Assembly: GCA_025359165.1 (NCBI GenBank) | Contig: JANYHG010000075.1 | Coordinates: forward strand, 1-62,373 | DNA: 62,373 nucleotides | Direction of reading: 5' to 3' | DNA from: Hyphomicrobiaceae bacterium | GTDB lineage: Bacteria > Pseudomonadota > Alphaproteobacteria > Rhizobiales > Hyphomicrobiaceae | In this document: positions 36,581-45,209 of the stretch, piece after piece | Layout: each line of letters begins with the position of its first letter | Position numbering within the stretch: position 1 is the stretch's first letter | Made by a program: the position numbers and the translations under genes | Notes under the pieces: model-generated | The model's database searches: none | Seen by the model: the letters and a program-made list of their open reading frames with translations, nothing else | What the model was told of the DNA's origin: nothing

Positions 36581-37293
36581 CTCGACAGCCCAAGCTCGAA
36601 TTCAACAGCCTCTTTGGCAACCGCTTCTTTGATGTCGAACCAGTCGCATACAGCTGGGTAGCTGCCATTTTCCGCTCGCCAGGTATTGTAAATTGCAGAA
36701 GTTGGAACTCGATCGCGAAGCACTACGGGCTGACCAAACGCGATCAACGGATTCAAAGCTATGTCTGGATATTCTTTGGGTTTAGGATGCCATTCCCGCG
36801 CAACGCCAGTCGTCGGGTCAAAAGCTACTCCTCGGGCCAGGATGTCCTCCATCACAACGTACATTTCATACTGCTTACTCACCAAATTCAGCAGTATCCT
36901 ATCCTTCAAAGTTTCAGCGGTTTCGTAAAATACGTCTTTCCTGTCCGTGAGGAATCGGACGTTCGAAGTTGCGAATGGGTGAGGCTGGCCAATCACGTCA
37001 CGCAGCGTATCGGCGGCTTTGCGAAGAGATTGCAGCGATACTCCTTGACGTCTGAAATGCTCCACGAACCGTACCTCAAGCAGGTCCAAGAAACTCACTT
37101 CCTGGACGCCAGCAATCGGAATGTAGTTGCGTTGCAGTATCGGGCCGGACGCGCTCGTTTTGTGGCCTTGAAGCCAGCCAACAACCTTAGTTGTACTGTT
37201 AATCCCCAATAAACGGCATGCCTCACGAACGGTGTAGTAGCCGCCCGCGATTGGGTCTGCCTCCCGGTTCAGCTTACGTACCGTCGCCGCCAT
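36577..37293 (-). CDS. DUF433-type DNA-binding protein, probable antitoxin
   Basis: A 238-residue protein with an N-terminal MerR-like helix-turn-helix segment (GGYYTVREACRLLGINSTTKVVGWL, about residues 17-41) and a C-terminal DUF433-like region (about 150-220: DPTTGVAREWHPKPKEYPDIALNPLIAFGQPVV). DUF433 proteins pair with PIN-like toxins in many bacteria. It lies directly upstream of and overlaps the PIN-like gene, which fits an antitoxin-first operon with autoregulation. AT-rich composition and its place between rnd and lptC suggest insertion into an older gene order. ATG at 37293 is the start. Confidence 0.78.
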   Translation of the reverse strand: MAATVRKLNREADPIAGGYYTVREACRLLGINSTTKVVGWLQGHKTSASGPILQRNYIPIAGVQEVSFLDLLEVRFVEHFRRQGVSLQSLRKAADTLRDVIGQPHPFATSNVRFLTDRKDVFYETAETLKDRILLNLVSKQYEMYVVMEDILARGVAFDPTTGVAREWHPKPKEYPDIALNPLIAFGQPVVLRDRVPTSAIYNTWRAENGSYPAVCDWFDIKEAVAKEAVEFELGLSS

Positions 37294-37438
37294 TACGCAT
37301 CCGTTTCGCTATCAGACTAAAGGGATGTTAGCCACTTTCCAAGCTCAGTCTCAAGCACTTTAACGGCGTTGTGGCTTGGTCGACGTACATGGAACTCAAG
37401 GTGTTACACTTGCGGTGGACGGGCTGATTGAACAGGAC

Positions 37439-38056
37439 TCAGTGCGAAAAGATGTCGGTGTCTTCGAAGCCGGCGAGATCGAGCGTTGCACGCGTCGGCA
37501 GGAACTCGAAACACCGCTGCGCCAGCGCCACGCGGTCCTCGCGTTTGAGCATCAGATCGAGTTTGGCACGCAGCGCATGCAGGTGCAGCACATCGGACGC
37601 CGCGTAGGCTTTTTGCGCATCCGATAGCGTAGCGGAAGCCCAATCCGAACTCTGTTGATGCTTCGACAACTCGATGCCGAGCAGTTCACCCACCAGATCT
37701 TTCAAGCCGTGCCGGTCGGTGTAGGTGCGCACCAGCTTGGAGGCGATCTTGGTGCAATAGATCGGTCCTGTGACGACGCCGAGATATTTCGAAAGCACCG
37801 CGACGTCGAAGCGCGCGAAATGGAATATTTTCGGTATCGCCGCGTCCGTCAGCAGGCGCTTGAGGTTCGGCGCGTTGTAGGACTTGCCATCGAACTGCAC
37901 GAGATGTGCCGTGCCGTCGCCCGCCGAAAGCTGCAGCACGCACAATCGGTCGCGGTGCGGCTTGAGACCGAGCGTTTCGCTATCCACGGCGACGCCATTA
38001 GGAAAGGCGAGACCGTCAGGCAGATCACCTTTGTGCACTGTGATTTTGGACGCCAT
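37439..38056 (-). CDS. rnd: Ribonuclease D family 3'-5' exonuclease, short form
   Basis: A 205-residue DEDDy exonuclease domain without the HRDC domains of E. coli RNase D. Catalytic residues are visible: D25 and E27 in VDSETLGL, D84 in HFARFDVAVL, and Y151 with D155 in AYAASDVLHLHAL. TKIASKLVRTYTDRHGLKDLV is typical. The short form is common in alphaproteobacteria, upstream of the lptC genes. Probable role is trimming the 3' ends of structured RNA. Start is ATG 38056. Confidence 0.92.
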   Translation of the reverse strand: MASKITVHKGDLPDGLAFPNGVAVDSETLGLKPHRDRLCVLQLSAGDGTAHLVQFDGKSYNAPNLKRLLTDAAIPKIFHFARFDVAVLSKYLGVVTGPIYCTKIASKLVRTYTDRHGLKDLVGELLGIELSKHQQSSDWASATLSDAQKAYAASDVLHLHALRAKLDLMLKREDRVALAQRCFEFLPTRATLDLAGFEDTDIFSH

Positions 38057-38297
38057 GTGCGTGTGCTCGCTGGTTCGTCACTCGGCCGCGGACCAAGACC
38101 GGCGACACCCCGACGTGTTGCATGAAGGAAGCGTGAAACTCTCAAGTGGCCGCCGATTGAACTGCCCGACCGCAGTGTAAGCGGGACCGACACCGATTGA
38201 AAAAGGTGGCCGGACGCGACGCCGTACTGTTGACGGTAGGTAAAGAGGCGATCTCTCGAAAAGCGATCACCGGATCAAATCGAGGGTTCGAAGAGTA

Positions 38298-38382
<85 letters not shown>

Positions 38383-38462
38383 ATCACGACAAAATCACTG
38401 GCGGAGCCTTGCGGCTGTCCAGCAATCCCGCCCGTGTAGCAAACTCATACGGCGCTTACAAG

Positions 38463-38505
38463 GGGCTCCAAAGGACGGGCTCCAAAGGACGGGGGCTCCA
38501 AAGGG
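38463..38505. repeat. Tandem repeat, three copies of a 14-bp unit
   Basis: The unit GGGCTCCAAAGGAC occurs at 38463-38476 and 38477-38490, and again at 38493-38505 with two extra G and a last-base change. It lies in the intergenic stretch between tRNA-Leu and the nitroreductase gene. No function is evident; it may be a slippage product or part of the leader of the downstream gene. Confidence 0.85.
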
Positions 38506-38628
38506 CAGTCGTGTGTCACGCCTACGGGCAGATAGGACCTGGTTGGGTGCCATCTATTCGAAACGCTGTAGACATGATCATAAACGTGGGGAAGAACTCA
38601 AACTCATTTCAAGCGGGGAAATGCAGCA

Positions 38629-39306
38629 ATGGAATTTGATGACGTCATTCTCGGCCGGCGCAGCATTCGCGGTTATAAGCCCGATCGCGTTCCGCAGGAA
38701 TTGATCGAGGAGATTTTAGCGCTGGCGATGCGTGCGCCATCGTCGATGAATACCCAGCCCTGGAATTTCTACGTCATTACCGGCGCGCCGCTGGATCGCA
38801 TCCGCAAGGGCAACACCGAACGCAATCTGGCCGGAGTGCCGCACTCGCGCGAGTTTCGCATCGGCCAGCCATTCGAGGGCGTGCATCGCGAACGCCAGAT
38901 CGGCGTTGCCAAGCAGTTGTTCAGCGCCATGGAAATCGCGCGCGATGACAAGCAGCAGCGACAAGACTGGGTGCTGCGCGGCTTTCGCCAGTTCGACGCG
39001 CCCGTGTGCGTGATCATCACATATGATCGCGTACTTGCCACCAGCGATGATACGGCCTTCGACTGTGGCGCCGTGGCGACCGCGCTCGTCAACGCGGCTT
39101 GGTCGCGGGGGCTGGGCGCCGTCATCAATAGTCAGGGGATCATGCAATCCCCCGTGGTGCGCGAGTATGCGGGGATCGCGGACGATCAGGTGATCATGAA
39201 AAGCATCGCGTTGGGCTGGCCGGATCACAGTTTTCCCGCCAACGCCGTGGTGTCAGTCAGAAAGTCTGTCGACGAAGCAACGACGTTTGTGGGGTTCGCG
39301 GATTAA
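38629..39306 (+). CDS. Nitroreductase family protein
   Basis: A 225-residue FMN-dependent oxidoreductase. RRSIRGYKPDRVP (residues 10-22) and MRAPSSMNTQPWNFYVI (about 33-49) form the FMN phosphate-binding and dimer face; LGWPDHSFPANA near the C-terminus contacts the flavin. Substrates of this family include nitroaromatics, quinones and flavins, and the natural one here is unknown. GGGGAA lies about 10 bases before the ATG at 38629. The next gene converges on it. Confidence 0.9.
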   Translation: MEFDDVILGRRSIRGYKPDRVPQELIEEILALAMRAPSSMNTQPWNFYVITGAPLDRIRKGNTERNLAGVPHSREFRIGQPFEGVHRERQIGVAKQLFSAMEIARDDKQQRQDWVLRGFRQFDAPVCVIITYDRVLATSDDTAFDCGAVATALVNAAWSRGLGAVINSQGIMQSPVVREYAGIADDQVIMKSIALGWPDHSFPANAVVSVRKSVDEATTFVGFAD

Positions 39307-39401
39307 ATTTGACCTCTGGGCCCCCGTGGACCCGAGCCGCAGATTGGCGATGCCTCCGCCTCGTCAGTCACGACAACAGGGCGCGATGTCCCCCGCGCGC
39401 C

Positions 39402-40352
39402 CTACTGCCCGGTCCGCTTCAGCCATCGCTTGTCCATCATGACGTGGATACCTTTGTTGCCGTTGACGACTTGCGTCACGCGAACGTCGGCCGCCAGGCT
39501 GGCGAGCGCGTAGGCTTCCTGCCGCGAAATGCCGACGGCCTGTTCGATCACGTCGAGCATCTGCCTGAGCGCAATCACGACGCACTGGTCGAGATCGGGA
39601 TCGAACGCCATCGTGATCATATGCGTGGGTGTTTCGGCGCGTGGCCACTCCAGTTCCATGTCGTCGCGGACGATCAGCCGAAACGTCCCGATCAGGCCGG
39701 TTTCAATGGCCGTCACGCACACTTCGCCATCGCCCTGCACGCCGTGGCCGTCGCCGACAGAGAACAACCCGCCGTCGACATGAATAGGCAGATAAAGCGT
39801 GCTGCCGGCGACCAATTCTTTGTTGTCGAGATTGCCGCCGTTACGGCGTGGCGGCAGCGTCGAAACTTTGCCCCATGCGCGTGGCGGCGCTGTACCCATG
39901 ACTCCGAAAAACGGCCGCAGTGGCAGCTCCAGCCCCCACGGCAGACGCCCCGTCATCGCTGCGCGATCGAGCGGGATGTGCATCAGATGCATCTCGGGAA
40001 AATCGTCTGGCAGAGCACCGGCGAGTGGCCTCGAAAACGTGTAGCCCCAGTCGTAGTGCAACTCGATCTGCTCGATGCGGACTTCAAGCACTTGCCCCGC
40101 ACGCGCGCCGCGAATGGCGACGGGCCCGGTGCACATATGGCCCGGCAACAGCGGCGACAGATAGGCCTGAACATCCGCCAGCGCCGCAGGCACCTGCAGC
40201 GGCGGCGGCGGCATAACCTCGCGACCACCCGATACCGTCGACATCACGACGGTGTCGCCACTATCAATCGTCAGCAGCGGCGGGAGCGCAGCATCGAAGT
40301 AGCCCCAGTGGACCGTCTTGGCGGCAGCATCGATACGATGTGTCTTCGTCAT
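39402..40352 (-). CDS. Acetamidase/formamidase family protein
   Basis: A 316-residue amidohydrolase of the FmdA/AmdA family that cleaves short amides to ammonia and acid. Signs are GDTVVMSTVSGG, LPGHMCTGPVAIRGARAGQVLEV, RPFFGVMGTAP, GGNLDNKELVAGSTLYLPIH and VDGGLFSVGDGHGVQGDGEV; the last two carry the metal-binding Asp and His residues. The ATG at 40352 was preferred to the upstream reading from 40475, which enters the RraA gene. It is the last gene of a minus-strand set (acyl-CoA ligase, aldo-keto reductase, RraA-like, formamidase), suggesting one catabolic operon. Confidence 0.9.
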   Translation of the reverse strand: MTKTHRIDAAAKTVHWGYFDAALPPLLTIDSGDTVVMSTVSGGREVMPPPPLQVPAALADVQAYLSPLLPGHMCTGPVAIRGARAGQVLEVRIEQIELHYDWGYTFSRPLAGALPDDFPEMHLMHIPLDRAAMTGRLPWGLELPLRPFFGVMGTAPPRAWGKVSTLPPRRNGGNLDNKELVAGSTLYLPIHVDGGLFSVGDGHGVQGDGEVCVTAIETGLIGTFRLIVRDDMELEWPRAETPTHMITMAFDPDLDQCVVIALRQMLDVIEQAVGISRQEAYALASLAADVRVTQVVNGNKGIHVMMDKRWLKRTGQ

Positions 40353-40392
40353 TAAAGTGCCATCCCGCAATCTGTTCCTGCAATCGCCGACG

Positions 40393-41067
40393 TCAGCGCT
40401 CGATCTCGCAGCCGAGCCGTTCGAGTGTAGCGTCCACCCAGCTGCGGTCGCTTGTGCCGGCCGCGATTTCGGCAAGCTGTTTGTGTTCGGCGGCCTGTTT
40501 CGCTTGCGTCGCCTTCAACACGGTTGCCAGCTGATCGAACGGCACGCAGACCAGCCCGTCGTCGTCGCCGAGGATAAGATCGCCCGGCTCGATCACCATG
40601 CCGTCGATTGCCAGGGCCACGTTGATTTCGCCGGGTCCGTCTTTGTACGGCCCGCGATGTGTGACGCCGGCAGCGAACACCGGAAACGAACTGGCGCGGA
40701 TGGCGGCTGCGTCGCGAATGGCACCATTGATGACGATGCCGCCGAGTTTGCGTTTGATGGCGTGCGACGTCATGATTTCGCCGATCAACGAATTGGTCAG
40801 GTCGCCGCCGCCGTCACAGACGATGATATCGCCGGGCAGTGCAAGATCGAGCGCCTTGTGCAGCATGAGATTGTCGCCCGGGCGCGTCTTGACCGTCAGC
40901 GCCGGTCCCGCCAGCACGCCGCCAGCATGCATCGGCCTCAACCGTGGCCCCGCCGACGTCATGCGCGACATCTGATCGCTGACGTTGGCGACCGGTAGTT
41001 GGCGGAACTGCGCGATCATGTCCGCGCCCGCCGCGCGCTTGCGCTTCAAAATACGAAATCCGATCAT
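40393..41067 (-). CDS. RraA-like aldolase (4-hydroxy-4-methyl-2-oxoglutarate aldolase family)
   Basis: A 224-residue member of the RraA/HMG aldolase family. The key pattern GGGDLTNSLIGEIM followed by GGIVINGAIRDAAAI gives the Mg-binding Asp and the Arg that holds pyruvate. Catabolic members split 4-carboxy-4-hydroxy-2-oxoadipate or HMG in protocatechuate and gallate pathways; others inhibit RNase E. The operon context (amidase, aldo-keto reductase, acyl-CoA ligase) favours a catabolic role. ATG 41067 is chosen because the longer reading runs into the upstream gene. The gap to the formamidase gene is 40 bases. Confidence 0.88.
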   Translation of the reverse strand: MIGFRILKRKRAAGADMIAQFRQLPVANVSDQMSRMTSAGPRLRPMHAGGVLAGPALTVKTRPGDNLMLHKALDLALPGDIIVCDGGGDLTNSLIGEIMTSHAIKRKLGGIVINGAIRDAAAIRASSFPVFAAGVTHRGPYKDGPGEINVALAIDGMVIEPGDLILGDDDGLVCVPFDQLATVLKATQAKQAAEHKQLAEIAAGTSDRSWVDATLERLGCEIER

Positions 41068-41093
41068 GACAAAACTTTCTGCTGTGCTTGTGT

Positions 41094-42116
41094 TCAAGCG
41101 GCTGGGTCGATGATAGCGCAATCAAAGGCGAGCGCTGTCCATAGTGCCTCGGGAATGGGCGTCGTCATCCAGGCGACGTTCTGTTGCACCTCGTACTGCG
41201 TTTTCATGCCCGCGAGCACGCACGCTACAGCCGGATGACGCAACGGATACTGCAGGGCGGCAGCCTGCAAGGGCACACCATGGCTCGCGCAAACGCGCTC
41301 GATTTGGACGACCCGTGCAAGGATGTCGGCGTTGGCGACCTGGTACTGCGAGCGCGCGCCAACGACCGCGCCGGTTGCGAGAATACCGCTGTCGAACGGC
41401 GCAGCCGCGATCATCGCTGTGCCGTGCTTCAGACAGATATCTAACAAACCCGACGTCAGCGCGCTCTGGTCGAGCAGCGTCATGCGACCGGGCACCAGCG
41501 CGACATCGATATCGCCGTCTTCGATGAAGCGCATGGCGATATCTGTATCTTTCAGGCCGATGCCGATGGCCCGTACAGCACCTGCGTCGCGCAAGTCATG
41601 TAGCGCACGAAGCGCACCGTTGAATGCTTCGCAGAAGGCTGCCTCGATGCCGTCGTCGCCGTGAAAGTGGCGTGTCACGTCGTGGATCAACAGCATATCG
41701 GCGGCGCGGCCACCGAGACGCGAGCGGCTGTCGTCGACGATGCGGCGCGTGCCGTCGTAGCTGAAATCGAACGCGATCTCCGCCTCGTTGCCGCCAGGAA
41801 AATGCAGCGCACGCTGGGCCTGCCCGCCCGAGCCGCACGGTACGATCTTTTTGCCGACCTTGCTCGAAATAACCGCATCGGACATCGCGGCAGACTTAAG
41901 GGCTTGGCCCAGGCGCTGTTCGGCCAGCCCGCAACCGTATTGCGGCGCCGTGTCCAAAAACGAAATACCGGCGGCATATGCAGCGATCATCGTCGCGATC
42001 GCTGCGGCATCATCGACATCCGTATACTGCCCGCCCACCGCCATCGTGCCGAACCCGAGTGTCGAGACGGCGAGGCCGGTCGCCCCGATCTGACGGCGGG
42101 CGAGCGGTTCGCTCAT
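41094..42116 (-). CDS. Aldo/keto reductase
   Basis: A 340-residue NAD(P)-dependent oxidoreductase with a (beta/alpha)8 barrel. The catalytic tetrad is visible: D55 and Y60 in FLDTAPQYGCG, K86 in VISSKVGKK and H145 in MLLIHDVTR. The pattern near the N-terminus (LGFGTMAVGG) and overall length resemble the D-threo-aldose 1-dehydrogenase/L-fucose dehydrogenase branch. It starts inside the stop region of the acyl-CoA ligase (4-base overlap) and is followed by the RraA-like gene after 26 bases, so it belongs to the same operon. Confidence 0.9.
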   Translation of the reverse strand: MSEPLARRQIGATGLAVSTLGFGTMAVGGQYTDVDDAAAIATMIAAYAAGISFLDTAPQYGCGLAEQRLGQALKSAAMSDAVISSKVGKKIVPCGSGGQAQRALHFPGGNEAEIAFDFSYDGTRRIVDDSRSRLGGRAADMLLIHDVTRHFHGDDGIEAAFCEAFNGALRALHDLRDAGAVRAIGIGLKDTDIAMRFIEDGDIDVALVPGRMTLLDQSALTSGLLDICLKHGTAMIAAAPFDSGILATGAVVGARSQYQVANADILARVVQIERVCASHGVPLQAAALQYPLRHPAVACVLAGMKTQYEVQQNVAWMTTPIPEALWTALAFDCAIIDPAA

Positions 42117-44227
42117 TTGAGCACCACCAGCGCATCCGCCGCGACCGCACCCTTCTGCCCGACGAACACGGGGTTGATATCCATCTCCGCCAGCCGATCC
42201 TTCATCGCATACGCCATGCCCGACACCTGCACCAGCATGCGCGCCAGCGCTTCTATGTCGACGGCGGGCTGGCCACGATAACCGGCGAACAGCCGTGCGC
42301 CTTTCAGTTCGCCGATCATGTCGCGGGCATCTTCGATCCCGAACGGAGCGATACGGTAGGTCACATCGCGGAGAACTTCGGTCAACACGCCACCGAGACC
42401 GAGCGCCACGGTGGGACCGAAGCCCGGATCGTTGACCACGCCGATCAGCACTTCCAGGCCGGTCGCCATTTCCGAGACCAGCACGCCCTCGATCTTGGCA
42501 TCGGGTTTAGCACGGCGTGCGTTCGCCACCACTTCGCGTGCCGCAGCTTCCGCACTCAACACGTCGCGCAGTCCGAGCTTGACGCCGCCGACGTCGGATT
42601 TATGCGCGATGTCGCGTGAGACGACTTTGACGGCGAACGGCGGGCTGAGTTTGGCGACTTTGGCAAGCAGGCTGCCGCCTTCGGGCACCACGACTTCCTG
42701 CGTCACGGCAATGCCGTACGCCGACAGGACATCTTTGCTTTCGGCCTCACTCAGCGTCACCGCACCCGCTGGCAGGCTCAGCGTCACCGGCTTCGTCGGG
42801 GCCGGTGCTTTCCGCGTGCCGAGACGCGCGCGATCTTCCTCGAAACGGGCGAGCACGGCCGCCGCTTGCGCTAGCCGCACCGGCGTCGGGACGACCGGCA
42901 CCTTACCGGCTTCGAGAATGCGATAGGCGGCTTCCGACTTGCTGCGGCGGCCCGACCAGGCGACGTGCACGGGCTTGTCCGTTTTCGCGGCGGCGGCGAC
43001 GATGGCCTCGGCGGCACGCGCGGCGGGCGCACCAGGAATGGAGGCCAGCATGATGGTCAACTGATCGATACCGGGATCCTGCAACACGATTTCAAGCGTT
43101 TTGGTGAGCAGGCCCATGTCATTGAAGATGCCGGCGGTGACGTCGGCCGGATTCTCGCTCGAGCCAAAGGCCGGAATGATTTTGCGTAACGCTGCGACCG
43201 TAGACGCGGCGAACGGCGGCAGCGTCAATCCTTCGCGCACGCAGCGATCGGCGAACACGATGCCGGAGCCACCGGAGATCGACAGTGCGCCGATGCGCTT
43301 GCCTTTCGCGCGGCGGCCTTGCGATACGAGCTTGGCGATGTCGACGATCGGTTCCACGTCGTCGACTTCGATCAGCCCGCTTTGGCGGAAGGCGGCGCGG
43401 AACAGGTCGGCCCGGCCGGTCATGTTGGCGGTGTGGGATGCGGCAGCTTTCGCGCCGGCTTCCGTATTGGCGCTTTTCCAGATCAACACCGGCTTACCCG
43501 TTGCCAGCGCCTTGCGCCCGACGTCGAGCAGGCGGCGCGCATCCGGCGTACCCTCCATGACGGCGAATGCCATTTTGGTGCCGGGATCGTCGAGAAACGC
43601 TTCCAGCATTTCCGGTGTCGAAAGATCGGTCTCGTTGCCGCTTGAGACACACGTGCGAAAACCGACGCCTTGCAGCTCCGCGAGATTGACGATGGCATAT
43701 CCAAAGCCGCCGGATTGGAAGACGCAGCTGACGTCGCCTTCGGTCAACTCGACTTCCTCGGAGATGCTGCCGAAGCAGGCCCATACGCGGCTCGGCACGG
43801 CGACCATGCCCTGACAGTTCGGCCCGACCATGCGGACGCCGGCTTCGATCCCCGCGCGCTTCAATTCGGCCTCGAGATTGACGCCCTCGGCGCCGGTTTC
43901 GCGGAAGCCTGCCGTCAGCACCACGGCATACTTGATGCCGGCTTTGCCGCAGTCGCGGATCGCATCGGCGACGCCCGGGGCCGGCACGGCGACAATCGCC
44001 ATGTCGACGGGCGCATTGATGCTGGCAGCACTCGGATAACACTTCAACCCGTGCAGTTCCGGGTACTTGGGGTTGACCAGATAGATGTCGCCTTTGTAAC
44101 CGGCGGCTTTCAGCGCCTTGATCGGCTGGCCGGAAATGCGCGTCAGATCCTGCGATGCACCGATCACCGCAATCGCACGCGGATGAAACAAGGCAGAAAA
44201 GTCGGCGGCGGGTTTGGTGACGGTCAT
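42113..44227 (-). CDS. Acyl-CoA ligase (ADP-forming), fused alpha-beta type
   Basis: A 704-residue enzyme of the acetate-CoA ligase (ADP-forming) family. The CoA-binding domain (FHPRAIAVIGASQD, residues 14-27) leads, then two succinyl-CoA ligase-like flavodoxin domains (about 150-450), with the likely phospho-histidine H265 in AASHTANMTG. A C-terminal ATP-grasp domain follows (about 485-700; FAVKVVSRDIAHKSDVGGVKLGL). It interconverts an acyl-CoA and ADP with acid, CoA and ATP. The acid is not predictable. First gene of the minus-strand operon that continues with aldo-keto reductase, RraA-like and formamidase genes. Confidence 0.9.
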   Translation of the reverse strand: MTVTKPAADFSALFHPRAIAVIGASQDLTRISGQPIKALKAAGYKGDIYLVNPKYPELHGLKCYPSAASINAPVDMAIVAVPAPGVADAIRDCGKAGIKYAVVLTAGFRETGAEGVNLEAELKRAGIEAGVRMVGPNCQGMVAVPSRVWACFGSISEEVELTEGDVSCVFQSGGFGYAIVNLAELQGVGFRTCVSSGNETDLSTPEMLEAFLDDPGTKMAFAVMEGTPDARRLLDVGRKALATGKPVLIWKSANTEAGAKAAASHTANMTGRADLFRAAFRQSGLIEVDDVEPIVDIAKLVSQGRRAKGKRIGALSISGGSGIVFADRCVREGLTLPPFAASTVAALRKIIPAFGSSENPADVTAGIFNDMGLLTKTLEIVLQDPGIDQLTIMLASIPGAPAARAAEAIVAAAAKTDKPVHVAWSGRRSKSEAAYRILEAGKVPVVPTPVRLAQAAAVLARFEEDRARLGTRKAPAPTKPVTLSLPAGAVTLSEAESKDVLSAYGIAVTQEVVVPEGGSLLAKVAKLSPPFAVKVVSRDIAHKSDVGGVKLGLRDVLSAEAAAREVVANARRAKPDAKIEGVLVSEMATGLEVLIGVVNDPGFGPTVALGLGGVLTEVLRDVTYRIAPFGIEDARDMIGELKGARLFAGYRGQPAVDIEALARMLVQVSGMAYAMKDRLAEMDINPVFVGQKGAVAADALVVLK

Positions 44228-44294
44228 ACGGGCAAGATCCTTGAGGCGGGTAGTGGCGCGTCAGTATCGGCGAGCACCGGGTCTGGGCACAAGT

Positions 44295-44337
44295 GGTTTG
44301 GCACAGACTGGTTTGGTACAGACTGGTTTGGCACAGG
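44295..44337. repeat. Tandem repeat, about three copies of a 15-bp unit
   Basis: The unit GGTTTGGCACAGACT lies at 44295-44309, with a one-base variant at 44310-44324 and a partial third copy to 44337. It stands between the start of the acyl-CoA ligase gene and the end of rsmE. The TGGCAC core recalls the -24 element of sigma-54 promoters, but no TTGC follows at the required distance, so I do not call a promoter. Confidence 0.8.
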
Positions 44338-44358
44338 CGGTCGGAACGTGCGCATACG

Positions 44359-45099
44359 TCAACACCAATCGCCCAAGACAGCGTTGACCACAGCCAACGC
44401 AGCAACTGCCGCGGTGTCGGCGCGCAGGATGCGCGGGCCGAGGCTGATCGCATGGGCGAATGGCTGACCTCGGATCGATTGGCGTTCGGCTTCCGAGAAG
44501 CCGCCTTCCGGGCCGATCAGCACTGCGAGTGGACCACGTGGAATAGCCGCCAGTGCGCCGAGCGGGCTTGTTTGCGACGCGCCCTCGTCGCAGAAGATTA
44601 ACGCCCGCTCGCTCGGCCACGTCTGCATCAGGACCGCGAGTTTGACGGGATCGGCGATGTCGGCGATGCGCAGCACACCGCATTGCTCGGCCGCTTCGAC
44701 CACGTTGGCGGCCATGCGGTCTACGTTGACGCGCTCGGCGACGGTGTGTTGCGTCAGAACCGGCACCAGCCGGCTCGCACCCATCTCGACGGCTTTCTGG
44801 ACCATATAATCCAGTCGCGACCGCTTCAGCGGCGCAAACACGTACCAAAGATCAGGCCCCTCGTCTTGCGCGCGGGTCATCTCCCCGATGTGCAACGCAG
44901 CGCCGCGCTTGCCTTGATGCAGCAAGTGCGCGCGCCACTCGCCGTCCCGTCCGTTGAAAACCAGCAGTCCACTGCCGTCCTCCATGCGCAACACCGACCG
45001 GAGATAACTGGCTTGATCGTTCGAGCACGCGATCTCCACCCCGGTCGACAGCGGCGAGTCTAAAAACAGACGTTGCGAGGAGAAGTCCCTGATAGCCAT
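44359..45099 (-). CDS. rsmE: 16S rRNA (uracil-1498-N3)-methyltransferase
   Basis: A 246-residue SPOUT-class methyltransferase. The knot motifs are IGPEGGFSEAERQ and LGPRILRADTAAVAAL at the C-terminus; WYVFAPLKRSRLDYMVQKAVEMGASRL and the N-terminal PUA-like part (RLFLDSPL) are typical. It modifies U1498 of 16S rRNA using S-adenosylmethionine. The start is ATG 45099, since the longer reading adds residues not found in the family. It diverges from the sorbosone dehydrogenase-like gene. Confidence 0.95.
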   Translation of the reverse strand: MAIRDFSSQRLFLDSPLSTGVEIACSNDQASYLRSVLRMEDGSGLLVFNGRDGEWRAHLLHQGKRGAALHIGEMTRAQDEGPDLWYVFAPLKRSRLDYMVQKAVEMGASRLVPVLTQHTVAERVNVDRMAANVVEAAEQCGVLRIADIADPVKLAVLMQTWPSERALIFCDEGASQTSPLGALAAIPRGPLAVLIGPEGGFSEAERQSIRGQPFAHAISLGPRILRADTAAVAALAVVNAVLGDWC

Positions 45100-45209
45100 G
45101 CGTTGGATCGTTTCGTGCCGACTGTGGATGAGACGATGGAAATGGAACTTTCCAACATTATGCACGCTTAATGGCTGCTGGAACTGCCTTCGGCTCTGGA
45201 GATTCGCCC

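Noticed and set aside
44295-44337. Sigma-54 promoter at the TGGCAC repeats
   Set aside because: No TTGC at the required 4-5 base spacing after TGGCAC.
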